Shown here: one piece after another, positions 1 to 11,076 of the stretch
Layout of the letters: each line of letters begins with the position of its first letter
How positions within the stretch are numbered: the first letter of the stretch is position 1
Origin: Bryopsis sp. KO-2023
Lineage: Eukaryota > Chlorophyta > Ulvophyceae > Bryopsidales > Bryopsidaceae
Reading direction: 5' to 3'
DNA: 64,000 bases
Assembly (NCBI GenBank): GCA_030272585.1
Contig: BSYQ01000005.1
Location: forward strand, 4,123,501-4,187,500
Translations under genes and position numbers: made by a program
Notes under the pieces: generated by a model
The model's database searches: none
What the model was told of the DNA's origin: nothing
Seen by the model: the letters and a program-made list of their open reading frames with translations, nothing else

Positions 1-77
1 GTAGAGTGCAAGCACAATCCCAGTTTTCCTGCAAAACCTGTGTGTCGTTGTGTAAGCAATCTGCTTTGGCCATGCAG

Positions 78-625
78 CCGAAGACATCTCTCAAAGTCTG
101 AAGGAGATCATCGCAGAATCGAGGCCCTTCTTGAAAAGAAGCCTTTTGTCGACAAAATCCAGGTTCGACGGTGTGGTGCACCATCGAAAAAAACCGGACG
201 TTGTTTCTGAGTTGAGATCCCATGTCGAAGAACTCGTCGCCACCCAAAGGCAATGCCTTTCGAAAATTAAAGAGAGAAAGCGCGAGTTGGAGCGGGTGAG
301 TTGAGTAATCAAAATGCAGCTCATACATATGGAAAAAAACCCAACGAGTTTCTTAACGCATGTCCCCTGCTCTGTGATCCCTGGGGAAAGCCTGGCATGA
401 GAAGAGCCCCACAGTTCGAGGAATGGTAAAACAATATGATTTTTTGGCGTGGGACAGGATATGGGGTTGACTCCGGAAGCCGCAGCCGCGTGCATCGACG
501 GTGTGGACGCAGGGAGACTACGTTTGCTGTCGGTGCCTTCGAAGAGCCTTTGTGGAGAGATCATTGGAAATGAAACGGCCAACTCGGAACAGTTCTCGCT
601 TTCCTCCTTGTGGTGGGCTGCATAA
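78..625 (+). CDS. 3' end of an unidentified coiled-coil protein gene (partial)
   Basis: Two exons can be read. The first, 78-295, follows a CAG acceptor and ends at a GTGAGT donor. The second, 458-625, follows GGGACAG and ends in TAA at 623-625. The frame is continuous across the intron. The first exon encodes a charged, heptad-like stretch (for example SELRSHVEELVATQ) followed by a lysine/arginine-rich segment, so it is probably helical or coiled coil. The last exon is less charged and ends with SSLWWAA. Upstream exons lie outside the window. I do not recognise the family, so no function is given. A longer open frame on the opposite strand (91-1083) overlaps it but lacks family features and ignores the splice sites. 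Confidence 0.5.
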
Positions 626-1619
626 TGGAACTGACTGGCATCAATTTTGAGCGCTTCCCCTCCGCTCAGGGAGCATGAGTTACGAAACGAGTGTCTATGG
701 TTGCAAAACCGTACGCATATTGGGTTGACATGGGATTGATATTTATGGTGGGTCGGGCAGGATGAAGATTCAGAGCTCCATGGGTATTTCTCGTCTGAGG
801 GAGCATATGGCAATCCTGCTTGCAGCCAAGGTTTCCCCTTTCGCTGCCGTTCCAAAACGTCCCAGTGTGCGCCGGCACACGAAACAGAAATCCTCACTCC
901 GTCGGGAGTTCCACACATACGTTGTTGATGCAGAGCCAGACGATGGAGATTTCTATATGCCTGGGCCTCCACGTTTGGACTGTTGAACTTACGGGTGCAA
1001 CAACAATAACCCGTTTGACAAATCGTGTGTCCTTTGTTAACTAAGACGGTTAAATCAGCAGAAACCAATTTTAGAAAGGCCATGCCAACGTGCTCTCGAT
1101 TCTATGCAGAAAGACTCTTACATTTGGGGTTTCTTTTAACAACCATCCCATTGACAGAGGAACGGGACTCATTGCCGACTAATCCACCCACCCTGCTGAT
1201 AAAACACTCAATATCACCCCACTCATCACCCCACTCATCAAAAGACTGTTGCAAAACAGTCAGACATTCGATGGTCACCAAAACCTCCAAACATCTTCAC
1301 CCTACTCAGTCAAACAGGGACTTCCCACAACAAGATTTGTGTTGGAAGGCTCATCCCTGACTACGACATTCCTTTCAAAACAGATCAAAAAAAAAAAGAA
1401 GCTTCCTTGGGAAAAGAAATAATTGAAAATAAAAAATGAACTTTGAACCATGCATGTTTGCATGGTGACTCGTGATTTATATCAAAAAGCTCAAGGAGCA
1501 GTCGAACAAGAACTGGGAGGGAAAAAAGTTGACTTGAGAAAGAACCAAAGCTCCCTTGGAAGGACGGACCTGGTAGATAACCAGGGCTTTCCACAGGAGG
1601 AAATGTACAAAAAAAGGAG
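626..1619. other. intergenic, nothing recognised
   Basis: Between the coiled-coil gene and the membrane-protein gene. I see no convincing exon, RNA or repeat. Several short open frames overlap on both strands without splice support. Confidence 0.4.
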
Positions 1620-2426
1620 CTACAGGGCCTCTCCATTCACCACAGCAATAACCACCACCTCCACAGCAGCGACAAAATACATAACTCCAATGGACCAGCT
1701 GTCAGAAGCGTTTAGATCGATGGCCACATCCATATTCGAGGGCAGGTGTTTTTTTGCAAAAGCTGCCTGGCGATGGAGGTCCAATAAGTACACCGCCAAA
1801 ATGGGAAGCAACAATCCAGCGATCAAAACGATCCCAAGGGTCACCTCAAAACAACCCGGTATCCTGAATGGGAGAGGAATCAATGATACAAAGGCAGAAA
1901 AGTAGCCCAGCACCGCTCCGAGGGTGCCAAATCCTTCCTCGTAATTAATTTCGCTGGCTGCGCAGGACGCACAGAACCTGGATGCCCAGGAGATCAGTCC
2001 TGGCAAAGTCATGAGTTGTAAAAAAACTTGACTCCTGAACCGTAAGCTCCAGTTTGTGCACAACAGCAAAGCACAGTAGGCAGGCGATTTCACCCAAATG
2101 CACGCCAGGACATCGTGCCAAGCCTGGCTCGCCGGATTATCCAGAATCAAAAGGGAAATAATCAGGGGATGTGTTGTTGTCACGAATATAATCATCGCTG
2201 CACGAAACTGCATGTACTTTTCTTTCCTGAACCAGACCATGAGGGAAGTGATGGCTGGCACGAGGAAAACCTGGGTGAACAAAAGTGCCCTCCCTGCCGA
2301 GGAGAGGTCGCCCCAGTGAACGCAATTTACCATGAATCCACCCAGCAGACAAACAAGATGCAACAGCTTCTCGTGTTGGTGATGGCTGTGCACCATCTCC
2401 GACTGGTACCTGAATTTATGCATCAT
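1620..2426 (-). CDS. multi-pass membrane protein, about seven helices, unknown function
   Basis: Single uninterrupted frame of 268 codons. The first of two adjacent Met codons is taken as the start. The N-terminus is short and His-rich (HSHHQH near residue 15). About seven hydrophobic segments follow, near residues 22-38, 48-66, 75-95, 133-150, 168-188, 193-215 and 245-265, joined by short basic loops. This pattern indicates an integral membrane protein. Cysteines cluster near helix 4 (CASCAAS). No signature motif of a known transporter or receptor family is visible. Intronless multi-TM proteins of unknown function are known in several green algae, which is the closest context I can offer. 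An upstream spliced exon cannot be excluded. Confidence 0.55.
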   Translation of the reverse strand: MMHKFRYQSEMVHSHHQHEKLLHLVCLLGGFMVNCVHWGDLSSAGRALLFTQVFLVPAITSLMVWFRKEKYMQFRAAMIIFVTTTHPLIISLLILDNPASQAWHDVLACIWVKSPAYCALLLCTNWSLRFRSQVFLQLMTLPGLISWASRFCASCAASEINYEEGFGTLGAVLGYFSAFVSLIPLPFRIPGCFEVTLGIVLIAGLLLPILAVYLLDLHRQAAFAKKHLPSNMDVAIDLNASDSWSIGVMYFVAAVEVVVIAVVNGEAL

Positions 2427-3257
2427 GAATTTTCCTACACTGGCTCCAAAAAAAGGCTCAAATCATGACGTCATGCCCAATTTCCTCAGCCTTTCGCCGC
2501 ACCTCCTTTCCAGCGTGGAGTCGTAGAAAGCAAGCGAGTAGCCCCATAGTGCGCCTGTCTTGGGGCAAACGTTTGCCTCGGCGCTGGGACCTGCATTCTC
2601 TGTGCGATCGATGCTGCTGGAGGACATATCTTTCTTTCGTTACTGGGGTGCCCTCGTTCAGCCGCTGGGCACTGATGATCGGGTCGACACTCCATACCAG
2701 CGGGGGACCCCTTTGTGAAAGTGGACCCTTGTCGTTTCGTCTAACTGTAAGACATCCCTCCGTGTGCGCCACTCCAACGCAGGTCTGGTAGGCTTCCTGC
2801 GCCTGGGTCTCATTATCATTATCATGATCAGGCCACTTTAACTCAAAGCTTTAAATGAGAATCATGTAAAGCCTGTTACAGGGGTTCATGCAAAGTGAAC
2901 ATCTTGTTTTCTCGGATCTTCCGAGAAAAGCTGCGGTTACTAATGGCTGTGCAAAGTAGAAAACAAGAACTCTAATTCTTGTTTTCCTTTTGTTTTCCCA
3001 ACCCTATACCCTCCCTGAGAGAACTGGAGTGTCAATTCTTGAGTGAAGGAAAAGAGTGTCTTTTTCTGATGAGTGGCCAGTAAATTGTGAGGAGTGTAGG
3101 AGTTGAGCTAAGGAGTGGAGGCTTGGAGATGGGAGCACCAGCCAAGACCAGGAGAGTGGAGAAATGGAATTGTAAGGTTACAGTGGAGAAGATGAGTCAA
3201 AAGAGGGTACTCCTGAAAACTGTCTTTTGAGAGATGAAGAAATGTTGATTGGATCTG
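2427..3257. other. intergenic
   Basis: No gene recognised. It contains a short direct/inverted cluster of the motif CTTGTTTTC and its complement near 2905-3000, and a TATCATTATCATGATCA stretch near 2812-2828. Confidence 0.35.
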
Positions 3258-3420
3258 ACAGCTGGAATGAGGACACGTGAGGACATTGTCCTCATTTAAG
3301 GTCCCCAACCTGTCCTCATTTCACAAACTTAAATCCAATCAGCCAGCAACAAAATGCAACAAATCTTACACCATGGGCAGGCCACTTTGAATGAGGACAC
3401 GTGAGGACATTCCCGACTAA
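3258..3420. repeat. hAT end remnant related to the element at 49682-51260
   Basis: Bases about 3264-3352 match, in inverse orientation, the right-hand end of the hAT-type element near 51170-51249. They share GAGGACACGTGAGGACATTG and the following CCTCATTTAAGG, then CCTGTCCTCATTTCACAAA. A second short copy of GAATGAGGACACGTGAGGAC lies at about 3392-3411, next to GCAGGCCACTTT, which resembles the terminal repeat of that element. Probably the decayed end of a related transposon. Confidence 0.5.
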
Positions 3421-4139
3421 TTCTTCATATTAGTATATCTACCATCACCGGAGGTACAATCTGTACTGCAACCACCTCACTTCAATCTCAGGTTCACAAC
3501 AACTATGCTTCGCATTTCGATTGGGCAGTGTTCATTTTTGATTTTTGATTTTTTTTTTGGGGGGGGGTGGGGTTGATGAGTAAACGGGTTGCTTTCCCGT
3601 TTTGAAAGCAGTGCAATTGGCCATGCGTAAATCTCCATAGGGAATATCTTTAATTTGCATCAAAGGGGGGTCTAATCCCCTGGAGAAAACACACAGAATG
3701 AGGCAAAATGATATTCAGATGAAGGACCAAGCAAACAGCCCCAATCGGCAAAAGAACCAAAAACAGAAACTAACCCCCACAGGACCCTATCTCAATTTTT
3801 TTCACCCCCCCCGAAATAACCACCTTATGCCCTACATTTTTGGACTATCCAAAAAATTATATTAAAGGGAAAATACGATAATGGTGTTGCATAGAGGTGT
3901 CGGTGGTTCAGCGCATTCAACGCACATGGGCGTTTGAACCCAATGAACCACCAGGCTCAACACACACAGTCCAAAAGCAGGAGCCAGGCCTCAAAGAGAT
4001 CTCATAACAGCCACCCAGCGCAGCATTCACTCTGGCAAAGGCCACCGCAAACGTACGTCAATTACAAAAAGGTATTCGTACACAGCTCCAAACCATCCTT
4101 CACAAATTCCGGTGGGCATGGCTGGAGTAGTTTTTCTCT
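3421..4139. other. intergenic with poly-G/T tract and a short hairpin
   Basis: Contains a T-run followed by a G-run near 3540-3570. A hairpin with perfect arms GGTGGTTCA and TGAACCACC lies at about 3903-3953. It includes GTTTGAACCC, which looks faintly like a tRNA T-arm, but a full tRNA cannot be folded. No gene recognised. Confidence 0.35.
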
Positions 4140-4934
4140 TCAATATCTGGGAACGGATGGGTTGATGAACGAGTAGGCGTCGATGCCACCCACTATGTTG
4201 AACACATTCTCAAATCCTCTCGACACCAGAAACTGCACAAAACCACAAGCAGTGTTTTTTTTTTCCTTGTCCAAGTCTGACACAACCGTGAAATAATCAC
4301 AAGGTGTCCATCCCAACGAATAAAAACAACAGGTTTTGCCAATTTTTGAAAATATTTTCCATGAGACATACATCTCACCTCGGATGCGTATTGCGATCTG
4401 ATCCCATGATGACATAAGACGACAGTGCGAACTTCAGAATCCAATTCTTGGACCACGACCGGGCCCCATTGTGGCAGCAGGCTGGAGGGGCACAATTTAA
4501 AATGGGGAAGCGAACTAGTGGAGTGCTCCCACTCTTCTCGAACATCGATGAACTGTGTGTTTTCAATCTGGATTCAACAAAAACAAAATCAATGTGGACT
4601 CTTAAAAAAAACAAAAACGACCTCGACCTCTGTGCTTTCCCGAGTCAGGATTCCGTGCAAGGTTGATAACAAAAACTGTAATAAACACTGTGGGCAGGCC
4701 CAGTCCACTCCAAGCAGCTACTCCTCTAATTGGGTTTTCCACAGCAACATTTGATGTTAAAGTATGAATTCCCCCTCAAGCAAGCATCCCGATTGGATGA
4801 ACAAAAAAAGTTTGCCATCCCTTGAATCAAGGGTTCTGTTATTGCCCTCCAAACGAAAAGGGAAAATCTGTACCTGATCAGGATCAGACATCAAACTCTC
4901 CAGCTCCCGTACCGTCATTTGTTGAACAGATGCA
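4140..4934 (-). CDS. single-domain rhodanese (sulfurtransferase), 5' end unresolved
   Basis: Three exons on the minus strand: about 4934-4874, 4552-4379 and 4232-4140, joined in frame through GT-AG introns. The first reads SVQQMTVRELESLMSDPDQ. The second starts FIDVREEWEH, the substrate-binding DVRE signature, and contains the active-site loop CHHGIRS with the catalytic cysteine. The third holds GFENVFNIVGGIDAYS and ends INPSVPRY. This is the order of a complete rhodanese fold. The GGIDAYS...DPSVPRY-like ending is typical of bacterial, cyanobacterial and plastid single-domain rhodaneses, which transfer sulfane sulfur through a cysteine persulfide. The usual Asp before PSVPRY is Asn here. The first exon listed opens out of phase with anything immediately upstream, so at least one exon is missing. 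Confidence 0.75.
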
Positions 4935-5099
4935 CTTCATTTTTCACAGAAAGAGATTGCTTCAGATAAACTTACCCAACATCTCTACAGCATGACTTCC
5001 AGCTGGTCATAATTGGCTCCCAAAACATCCAAAGCAATATCATATATATTGATCATTGGTTAAAACCTCATCAAAATTTCAACTCCTACAATCACATGA

Positions 5100-5362
5100 A
5101 CTCGTATCAAAACGCCACTGGCGCCGTCTGATTTATACCGTGGGGATTCACCTTGGTCCCGGCTGCTTTCTGCCCTGACTTTTCTAGCTCGCGACCCGGA
5201 GAAGTGACGTCTCGACGTTTCATCGTGGATGGGAGCTCGAAACCCGGCCGAGCCACCAACGAACGTCCGCATACCGACCCGTTTGTTTGCAAAATCCCTC
5301 CCGCTATTTTTGAGGGTCGTCGCGCATCTGATCAGACGAACGGAGGAAGCCAGTGAGAGCAT
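5100..5362 (-). CDS. candidate first exon with a transit-peptide-like N-terminus (rhodanese gene?)
   Basis: A minus-strand frame begins MLSLASSVRLIRC at 5362. It continues as a Ser/Arg/Ala-rich, acid-poor stretch of about 65 residues, the composition expected of a mitochondrial or plastid presequence. It lies directly upstream of the rhodanese exons on the same strand. A plausible donor (GTGAAT) lies near 5154. I could not find a phase-compatible path to the exon at 4934, so the link is inferred from position and composition only. Confidence 0.35.
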
Positions 5363-5365
5363 CTT

Positions 5366-6379
5366 GGCTGGAGAGTTACAGACTGGACTCTGCTGTGGAT
5401 TTGTGCAAAGATGCCCAAAGGATCTGTCATGCATGTACAATCAATCATTGGTTAGATTTCCGAGGATGATGGGTCATCGCTTCGAGCGTTATGTGGGCGT
5501 TGCGAGCTCTGTTTCTTGCTCATATGTGCCCTCGCCTGGGCTGACCTACAAACCTCCCGTGCGGGGCTTCACGTCAAAGCTCTATTATGGCTGACGCTTC
5601 AGGCAGCATTACCTTCCCTGGATATCTCGCCTTAGGTTTCCCCTCGCTGCCCGACCACAAATTTCATAGGAAAAGGAGGAAGGCAATGTGGCTCAAAAGT
5701 TCGACCTTGAGCTCGTTGAACATCGAGCGCGGGGAAGAATTGAGTGTTACTCTGAAAGAGCGCCGCCTTATTCGCTACGACCTTCGATGCGAGGGTTTCC
5801 AATATAAATTGCTCGCCCCCCGCGATACATGCAGCTCTTGGATTCTGGCGGCCAGGGATGTGAGTGCAACGAATTCTTCTTTTCGAAACAACTTGCTACC
5901 CATTCTGGTCCTATGCAAACAATATGGGGGTGAAGGGGAAAGTGGCTGGCGTCCTTCTGACGTGGCCATCGTTTTCAAAATCGTCGGCAGGGAAACGTCG
6001 CATGGTGCTTTCGTTTTCAAAATGCCGTTGATGGGGTGGCTCTCGAAAAAGCTTTCCAGGTAGCATTGCTCCCATGCTGGCTGCTGAATTCCCCAGCAGT
6101 GTGATGAACAGTGTTAGAGCCCTTTGGGGGGAATTGAATGGGCTTCCATGCAGGAAATGCAACAAGAACCTGTGCATGCATGCATGCAAACGATACATGC
6201 ACTTCCCAGCAGCAATGCTGCCACTGCAGTGCATCATCCAGCACAAAGGGCTGAAAAATGCCTTCATCCGCCGACTCAGAGTCCCCAGCCAGCAGCAAAC
6301 CATGTGTGTTTTTTGAATGTCAGTCTGTGAGTTCAGTTTCTGAGTGCTTGGCTCCTCACACCTCACCATTTTATCACAG
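5366..6379. other. no confident gene; possible upstream exons of the following small gene
   Basis: An open plus-strand frame runs 5587-6063 but shows no domain and no conserved motif. It could be a 5' exon of the gene at 6380-6823 or a chance frame. The sequence TGCATGCATGCATGC lies near 6173-6187. I see nothing else. Confidence 0.3.
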
Positions 6380-6823
6380 ATGGAGAGGGGTGTGGACCAG
6401 CCGCAAGCCAGCATTCAATGCCAAAATGAACAGCTGACATTTCAAAGGAGCAGCGATGGGGAAATCAGAGAGGCCATCAAGGTATCGTAATTCACCCCAA
6501 AAGCTTAAAGGAATTGCTCATTGCGTGAATCTTATGTCAATACATCCAAGAGGATGACATGGCAGCGTTTTTTCTTCCGTAGGCATACCTCCTTGACCCA
6601 GACTTCAACGGTGAGCAAACTGGTCCATTTCTAGGCTTCCACAACACAGCTATTCAGCCCGCTTGGTGGTGTGAAACCATCACAGCAGATGTATACTTTT
6701 CCCTTCGCTGATTTGGGCTCTTTCATTATTGTTTCAGCATTCGTCGATCGGGTGGAAATGCTGTGGGATGAATTGGAGGTCGAGTTGGAGGAGGAAATCA
6801 AGAACTTGGAGTGCAACGAATGA
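6380..6823 (+). CDS. small acidic protein of 71 residues, three exons
   Basis: Exons 6380-6481, 6583-6610 and 6738-6823 join in frame through GT-AG introns of 101 and 127 bp and end in TGA. The product starts MERGVDQPQ and contains EIREAIKAYLLDPDFNAFVD. It finishes in an acidic amphipathic helix (WDELEVELEEEIKN). Consistent phases across a 28-bp middle exon make chance unlikely. The ATG sits directly after a CAG acceptor-like sequence, so it may be internal and more exons may lie upstream. The family is not recognised. The helical, acidic C-terminus suggests a protein-protein interaction domain, but no function is assigned. Confidence 0.5.
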
Positions 6824-7606
6824 TGGCAAAACTTATCAAATTTGTGAACTCATTTCCTCTGTGTTCATTGAAATCATGCATGCAAAAGCATCCTGGTAAT
6901 AGGGGGGATTCACAGCTTAGCCGCAAATCCTTATCACGAATTGCCACCACGATTTCTTTTTCCGCCACGGCACCTGACACTAAGAATTCCATGATTGACG
7001 ATAAGCGACCAGTTGCGCTTCTTGCCCACGCCAAGGTTTCGACGTTTCGACACCACTCTTCCAAAACCAGGATGAAGGATTGCAACATCGCTTAATGGAT
7101 CCAGGTCGATCGAAGCGCCTCTCGAATTTGTGGCCAGAAATCGTGTCGAGTTCCATTCGTCAGTCCTCCAACCCCACACTTCACAGTGACTTCCTACCAA
7201 CGTTTCGAATCCACCACAACTTCCTTGCGTAGTCATGCTCCAAGTTTACAGAATCAAGAATAAGCATGTTTATTAGAGAATATGTTGTTTTTTGGGGGAG
7301 ATCACAACCCAGCGGTTCGCCGCCGTTTGAAAGTCTGCGGAAGGGGTGTTCGCCGCCTTATCCGGGGCTTTTGTCTGTCGCGTCTGATTCTAACGAGCAC
7401 ACGACTTCGCGGTCACTTTCTGGCTCACGACCGTCAGTTTCGCTCCACGTTGGCATTGATTCCTTCATTCACAGCTTCATCGTATCTCGGCAATTCTCCG
7501 GCGAGTACAAATTCGGAACAGTCGTTCGCCCATTCACTTTTACCGTCTTCCTTCAACCTCCCCATCGACGTCGTTGCAACCTGTTCCTGGATAGCTCTTG
7601 ATCAAC
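6824..7606. other. intergenic / MetE upstream region
   Basis: No recognised gene. It must contain the MetE promoter and 5' UTR. I see no distinct TATA box close to the MetE start. Overlapping open frames on both strands lack motifs. Confidence 0.35.
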
Positions 7607-10600
7607 ATGGCCACTTCGACGATCGGTGAGGGTTTTGCTGCTCCGAATAACAGCACACGCGAAAACAGGGTGCGAGCTTCCCTTGCATCATCTCTCCCGT
7701 CGGTGAAACAGATCTGATACCCCAGGTTTCCCGCGGATCGGTGCCAACCGCGAGCTCAAACGCGCCCTCGAGAGCTACTGGAAAGGAGCGTCCTCCCTGT
7801 CCGACCTGCAGAAGGTTTACGCCGAAGTCGAGAGCGCCGCCTTGAAATCCCAGGGTGATCTTGGTATCGCTTTGGTGGGCCTAGATGGTACCTACTACGA
7901 CCAAGTTCTCGACTGGACCTTCTTCCTTGGTTTGGCTCCCGATCGCTTCAAGGTGTGAACAGTTCGCCACACGGGCGATCGAGGACAGATCCAAGAAACG
8001 GTAAAAGGTCTCCCGCCAGGTCCACCTCCTCTTTCCATCCTTTCCTAACCTGGTCGGGAGACCACCGACTTTTTTTTATTTTCACTAGTCCTTGTAGCCC
8101 AACTTAGGGCCTCCACTGTGTGGAGAGATGCGGGTTCCAGTCCCGCCACGGACTCTTTGTTTCTTTTTCCTTTTCTTTCTTTTTTTTATATCTCGTTGTC
8201 GAGATTTCGCTCCACCCCTGTTCCCGAGCGCCAAGTGAGGGTTCCACTCCCGAAAAAGGCGCTGGTCAGGGCTGCTGTTGCACGTGGTCCCGTTGTGACG
8301 CTTTAGTCACGACGTCGTTGGCGCTGTGTTTCTAATTAGGGAATGAGCGGGATGGATCAGTACTTCGCCATGGCACGTGGTGCCGAAGGTGCCCAAGCAC
8401 TCGACATGTCGAAATTCTTCGACACCAATTACCATTACATGGTGTGCTATGTCTGACAATTCCATCTTGACTAACTCTTCTTTTTTTTATTTCACTAACT
8501 CTTCTTTTATTTTTATTGTTTCTCTTTTTTGTCATATCCCTCTTCAGAAATAAGGAGATCATGAGCTCCCGAGTTGATTGGATTGACTTCCATGATTGTT
8601 TTGCGATTTGCATGTTGCATTTGCTATTTCGGGTTTATTTATACTTCTGTTGGAATTTCTTCCATTACATTCAATGTAAAATTTTTCCCTAGACCCAGAA
8701 ATGAAAAGATATCCTCTTGTGGGTAGGTGCCTGAGTTGAGTGAGGCATCCCAACCAAAACCTGACTTCTCGATGTTCATTGAGAAAGTGAAACGAAGTCA
8801 GGCTCTCCTCGGAAAAGAGAAGGCAGTTCCTATGGTGTTCGGTAAGTCATCTTCTTCTTATCAGCTGCATAGGAATGGCCAGCCTCCATGTGGGCTCTAT
8901 TTGATCTCTATTAAATGTATGCAGGCCCTGTCAGCTATGTGAAATTGGCAAACTCCAAGGTTGCCCTCGATGAGATGGTGTCCCGACTCCTCCCTGCCTA
9001 CACCAAACTTTTCGAAGAGTTGAAAGCTCTGGGAGTTCCAGAAGTCCAGATGCATGAGCCAGCCCTTGTCCTCAGTGATGCTAACACTATGAAGGCAGCT
9101 TGCGAGACTGTGTACAAGAAACTGTCCGAGTCTGGAGTCCCCATCAACTTGGTGACCTATTACGATGATGTGGGTGAGGCCTACCCATGGTTGGTGACCC
9201 TGCCTGTGGCTGCGATCAGTTTGGACTTCTGTGGAGTGCCTGGTGCAGCTGTAAAACCTCAAACTTTGGAGCTGATGAAGAAGCATGGCTTCCCAAAGGA
9301 GAAGAGATTGGGTGCAGGTAGGTCGCATTCAGGATGAGCATCTGGTGTTGGCCATGGAATTGGCCCAGTGGGGTGCTGATCTGTTTTTGCCATGCTCTGG
9401 ATATGCAGGTATTGTGGATGGTAGGTCAGTGTACGGAAGTGCAGAGGAAGCCACCGCTGTGTTGAAGGAGCTGAAGGCCCTCGGAATCACGAACATCTGC
9501 GTGCAATCCTCTGTATCACTCCAGCACTTGCCCTACAGCTTGGACCCAGAAACCAAGCTGCCAGAAGGAATCAAGCCCCGACTGGCTTTCGCTTCGGAGA
9601 AGATCGCTGAGATCGTGAAGGTTGCTAAGGAGGGAGCTGCAGGTGCCGTCCCGGCTGCTGGTGTCGCCAAGGAGCTCAACTTGGAGAGGAAAATGTTCGA
9701 CAGGCCCGAGCCATTCGATAAGAGAAGGGAGGCTCAGGTGGACATGCCTGCCTTCCCCACCACCACCATTGGATCCTTCCCACAAACCTCCGAGATTCGT
9801 GTGGCCAGAAACAAGTTCAAGAAGGGTGTCATCTCTGCCTCGGAGTACAAGGAGCAAATGATGATGCACATCTCGTATGCCATTGGTGTCCAAGATGGAC
9901 TTGGGTTGGATGTCCTGGTCCATGGAGAAGCCGAGCGAACAGACATGTGAGTACGCATACCTACACATCTGTTGATCTATGGCATACTATTATGATTATG
10001 ATTTGAAGTCTATAACTGCATGGCTGTCATAGGGCCGTTCTATAGTATTTGTGTGAATATGGGTTGAGAGTGTGTTTTTCAAATTGCAGGGTTGAGTACT
10101 TCGGCGAGAAGATGGAAGGAATCTGTTTTACCTTGAACGGGTGGGTCCAGAGTTACGGTTCCCGATGCACTCGCCCACCAATCTTCTACGCCGACATCTC
10201 CCGTCCATCACCAATGACCGTGGAAGAGTTCAAGTGGGCACAGGATTTGACTCCAAAGCCTGTCAAGGGAATGCTCACTGGCCCAGTCACCATCTTGAAC
10301 TGGTCTTTCCCTAGGAAAGACATTCCTCGATCTGCCCAGGCTTTCCAGTTGGGCCTTGCCCTGAGGGAGGAGGTCAAAGATCTGGAAGCTGCTGGATGCC
10401 GAGTGATCCAAGTGGACGAACCTGCCATTCGTGAGGGTCTCCCATTGAAGAAGGACAGATGGACTGGATACCTGGAGTGGGCTGTGGATGCTTTCAGGTT
10501 GACTTGTGCTGTGGCTGCACCGGCTACACAAATTGTCACCCACATGTGCTACAGTTCTTTCGAGGATATCCTTGAGGCAATTGACAGAATGGATGGTAAG

Positions 10601-11076
10601 TTTCTTTGCTGATTTTTCCCTTCTCCAGGAAAATGTTTGACGGATTAATCTTTGACTGGAAACTTCATGAATTTCCTGACTGCCTTTAGCAACTTTGTAT
10701 TGCAAAATGCATGATATGATTCTAGTGGTGGTTGCTAACAAATGACTTGCATGTTTGCTCCGCAGCTGATGTGCTGACCATTGAGAATTCGAGAAGTGAC
10801 AACGAGATGATCCATGCTCTTGCCAAGTACAATTATTCCAGGGATATCGGTGCTGGATGCTACGATGTCCATTCCCCTGTCGTCCCCACCGTAGCATTCC
10901 TCGCTGGAAAAATCAGATCTTTCTTCAAGGAGACTGACATCCTCAAGGGGCACCCAGAGAGGATCTGGGTGAACCCTGACTGTGGTCTGAAAACGAGAAA
11001 CTGGAAGGAAGTCGTTCCTGCCTTGAAGAATATGGTTGAAGCTGCACATATTGTCAGGAAAGAAGTCAGCGCTTGA
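7607..11076 (+). CDS. METE: cobalamin-independent methionine synthase (MetE), 8 exons
   Basis: Transfers the methyl group of 5-methyltetrahydrofolate to homocysteine to make methionine, using zinc and no B12. Exons: 7607-7625, 7726-7952, 8340-8441, 8727-8841, 8925-9317, 9409-9946, 10090-10595 and 10766-11076. They total 2211 nt, giving 736 residues (family usually 750-765). The N-terminal barrel starts [18 protein letters not shown], the folate-binding start of the family. The C-terminal barrel starts about [11 protein letters not shown]. Zinc ligands are all present: His616 and Cys618 in HMCYS, Glu640 in TIENSRSD and Cys706 in NPDCGLKTR. The homocysteine/folate region [19 protein letters not shown] is intact. 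Every splice phase closes. The start is fixed by the 19-bp first exon, which encodes MATSTI before the first intron. No targeting sequence is apparent, so a cytosolic enzyme is likely. Confidence 0.95.
8088..8153 (+). other. tRNA-like sequence inside MetE intron 2
   Basis: 66 bases fold as a shortened tRNA. The acceptor arms GTCCTTG and CACGGAC pair at six of seven positions. The D-arm GCCC/GGGC has a six-base loop, and the T-arm GCGGG-TTCCAGT-CCCGC is a perfect stem with a canonical loop. A run of T follows from about 8163, as in a Pol III terminator. The anticodon arm (TCCAC-TGT-GTGGA) is too short to be functional. A second B-box-like GGGTTCCACTCCC lies at about 8239-8251. Best read as a tRNA-derived pseudogene or the head of a SINE in the intron. 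Confidence 0.5.

Noticed and set aside
91..1083. 330-codon open frame on the minus strand
   Set aside because: No motif, biased composition, and it overlaps two exons on the opposite strand that have correct splice sites and continuous phase.
5587..6063. 158-codon plus-strand frame as an independent gene
   Set aside because: No recognisable domain. It could be a 5' exon of the 71-residue gene but no phase-consistent junction was found.
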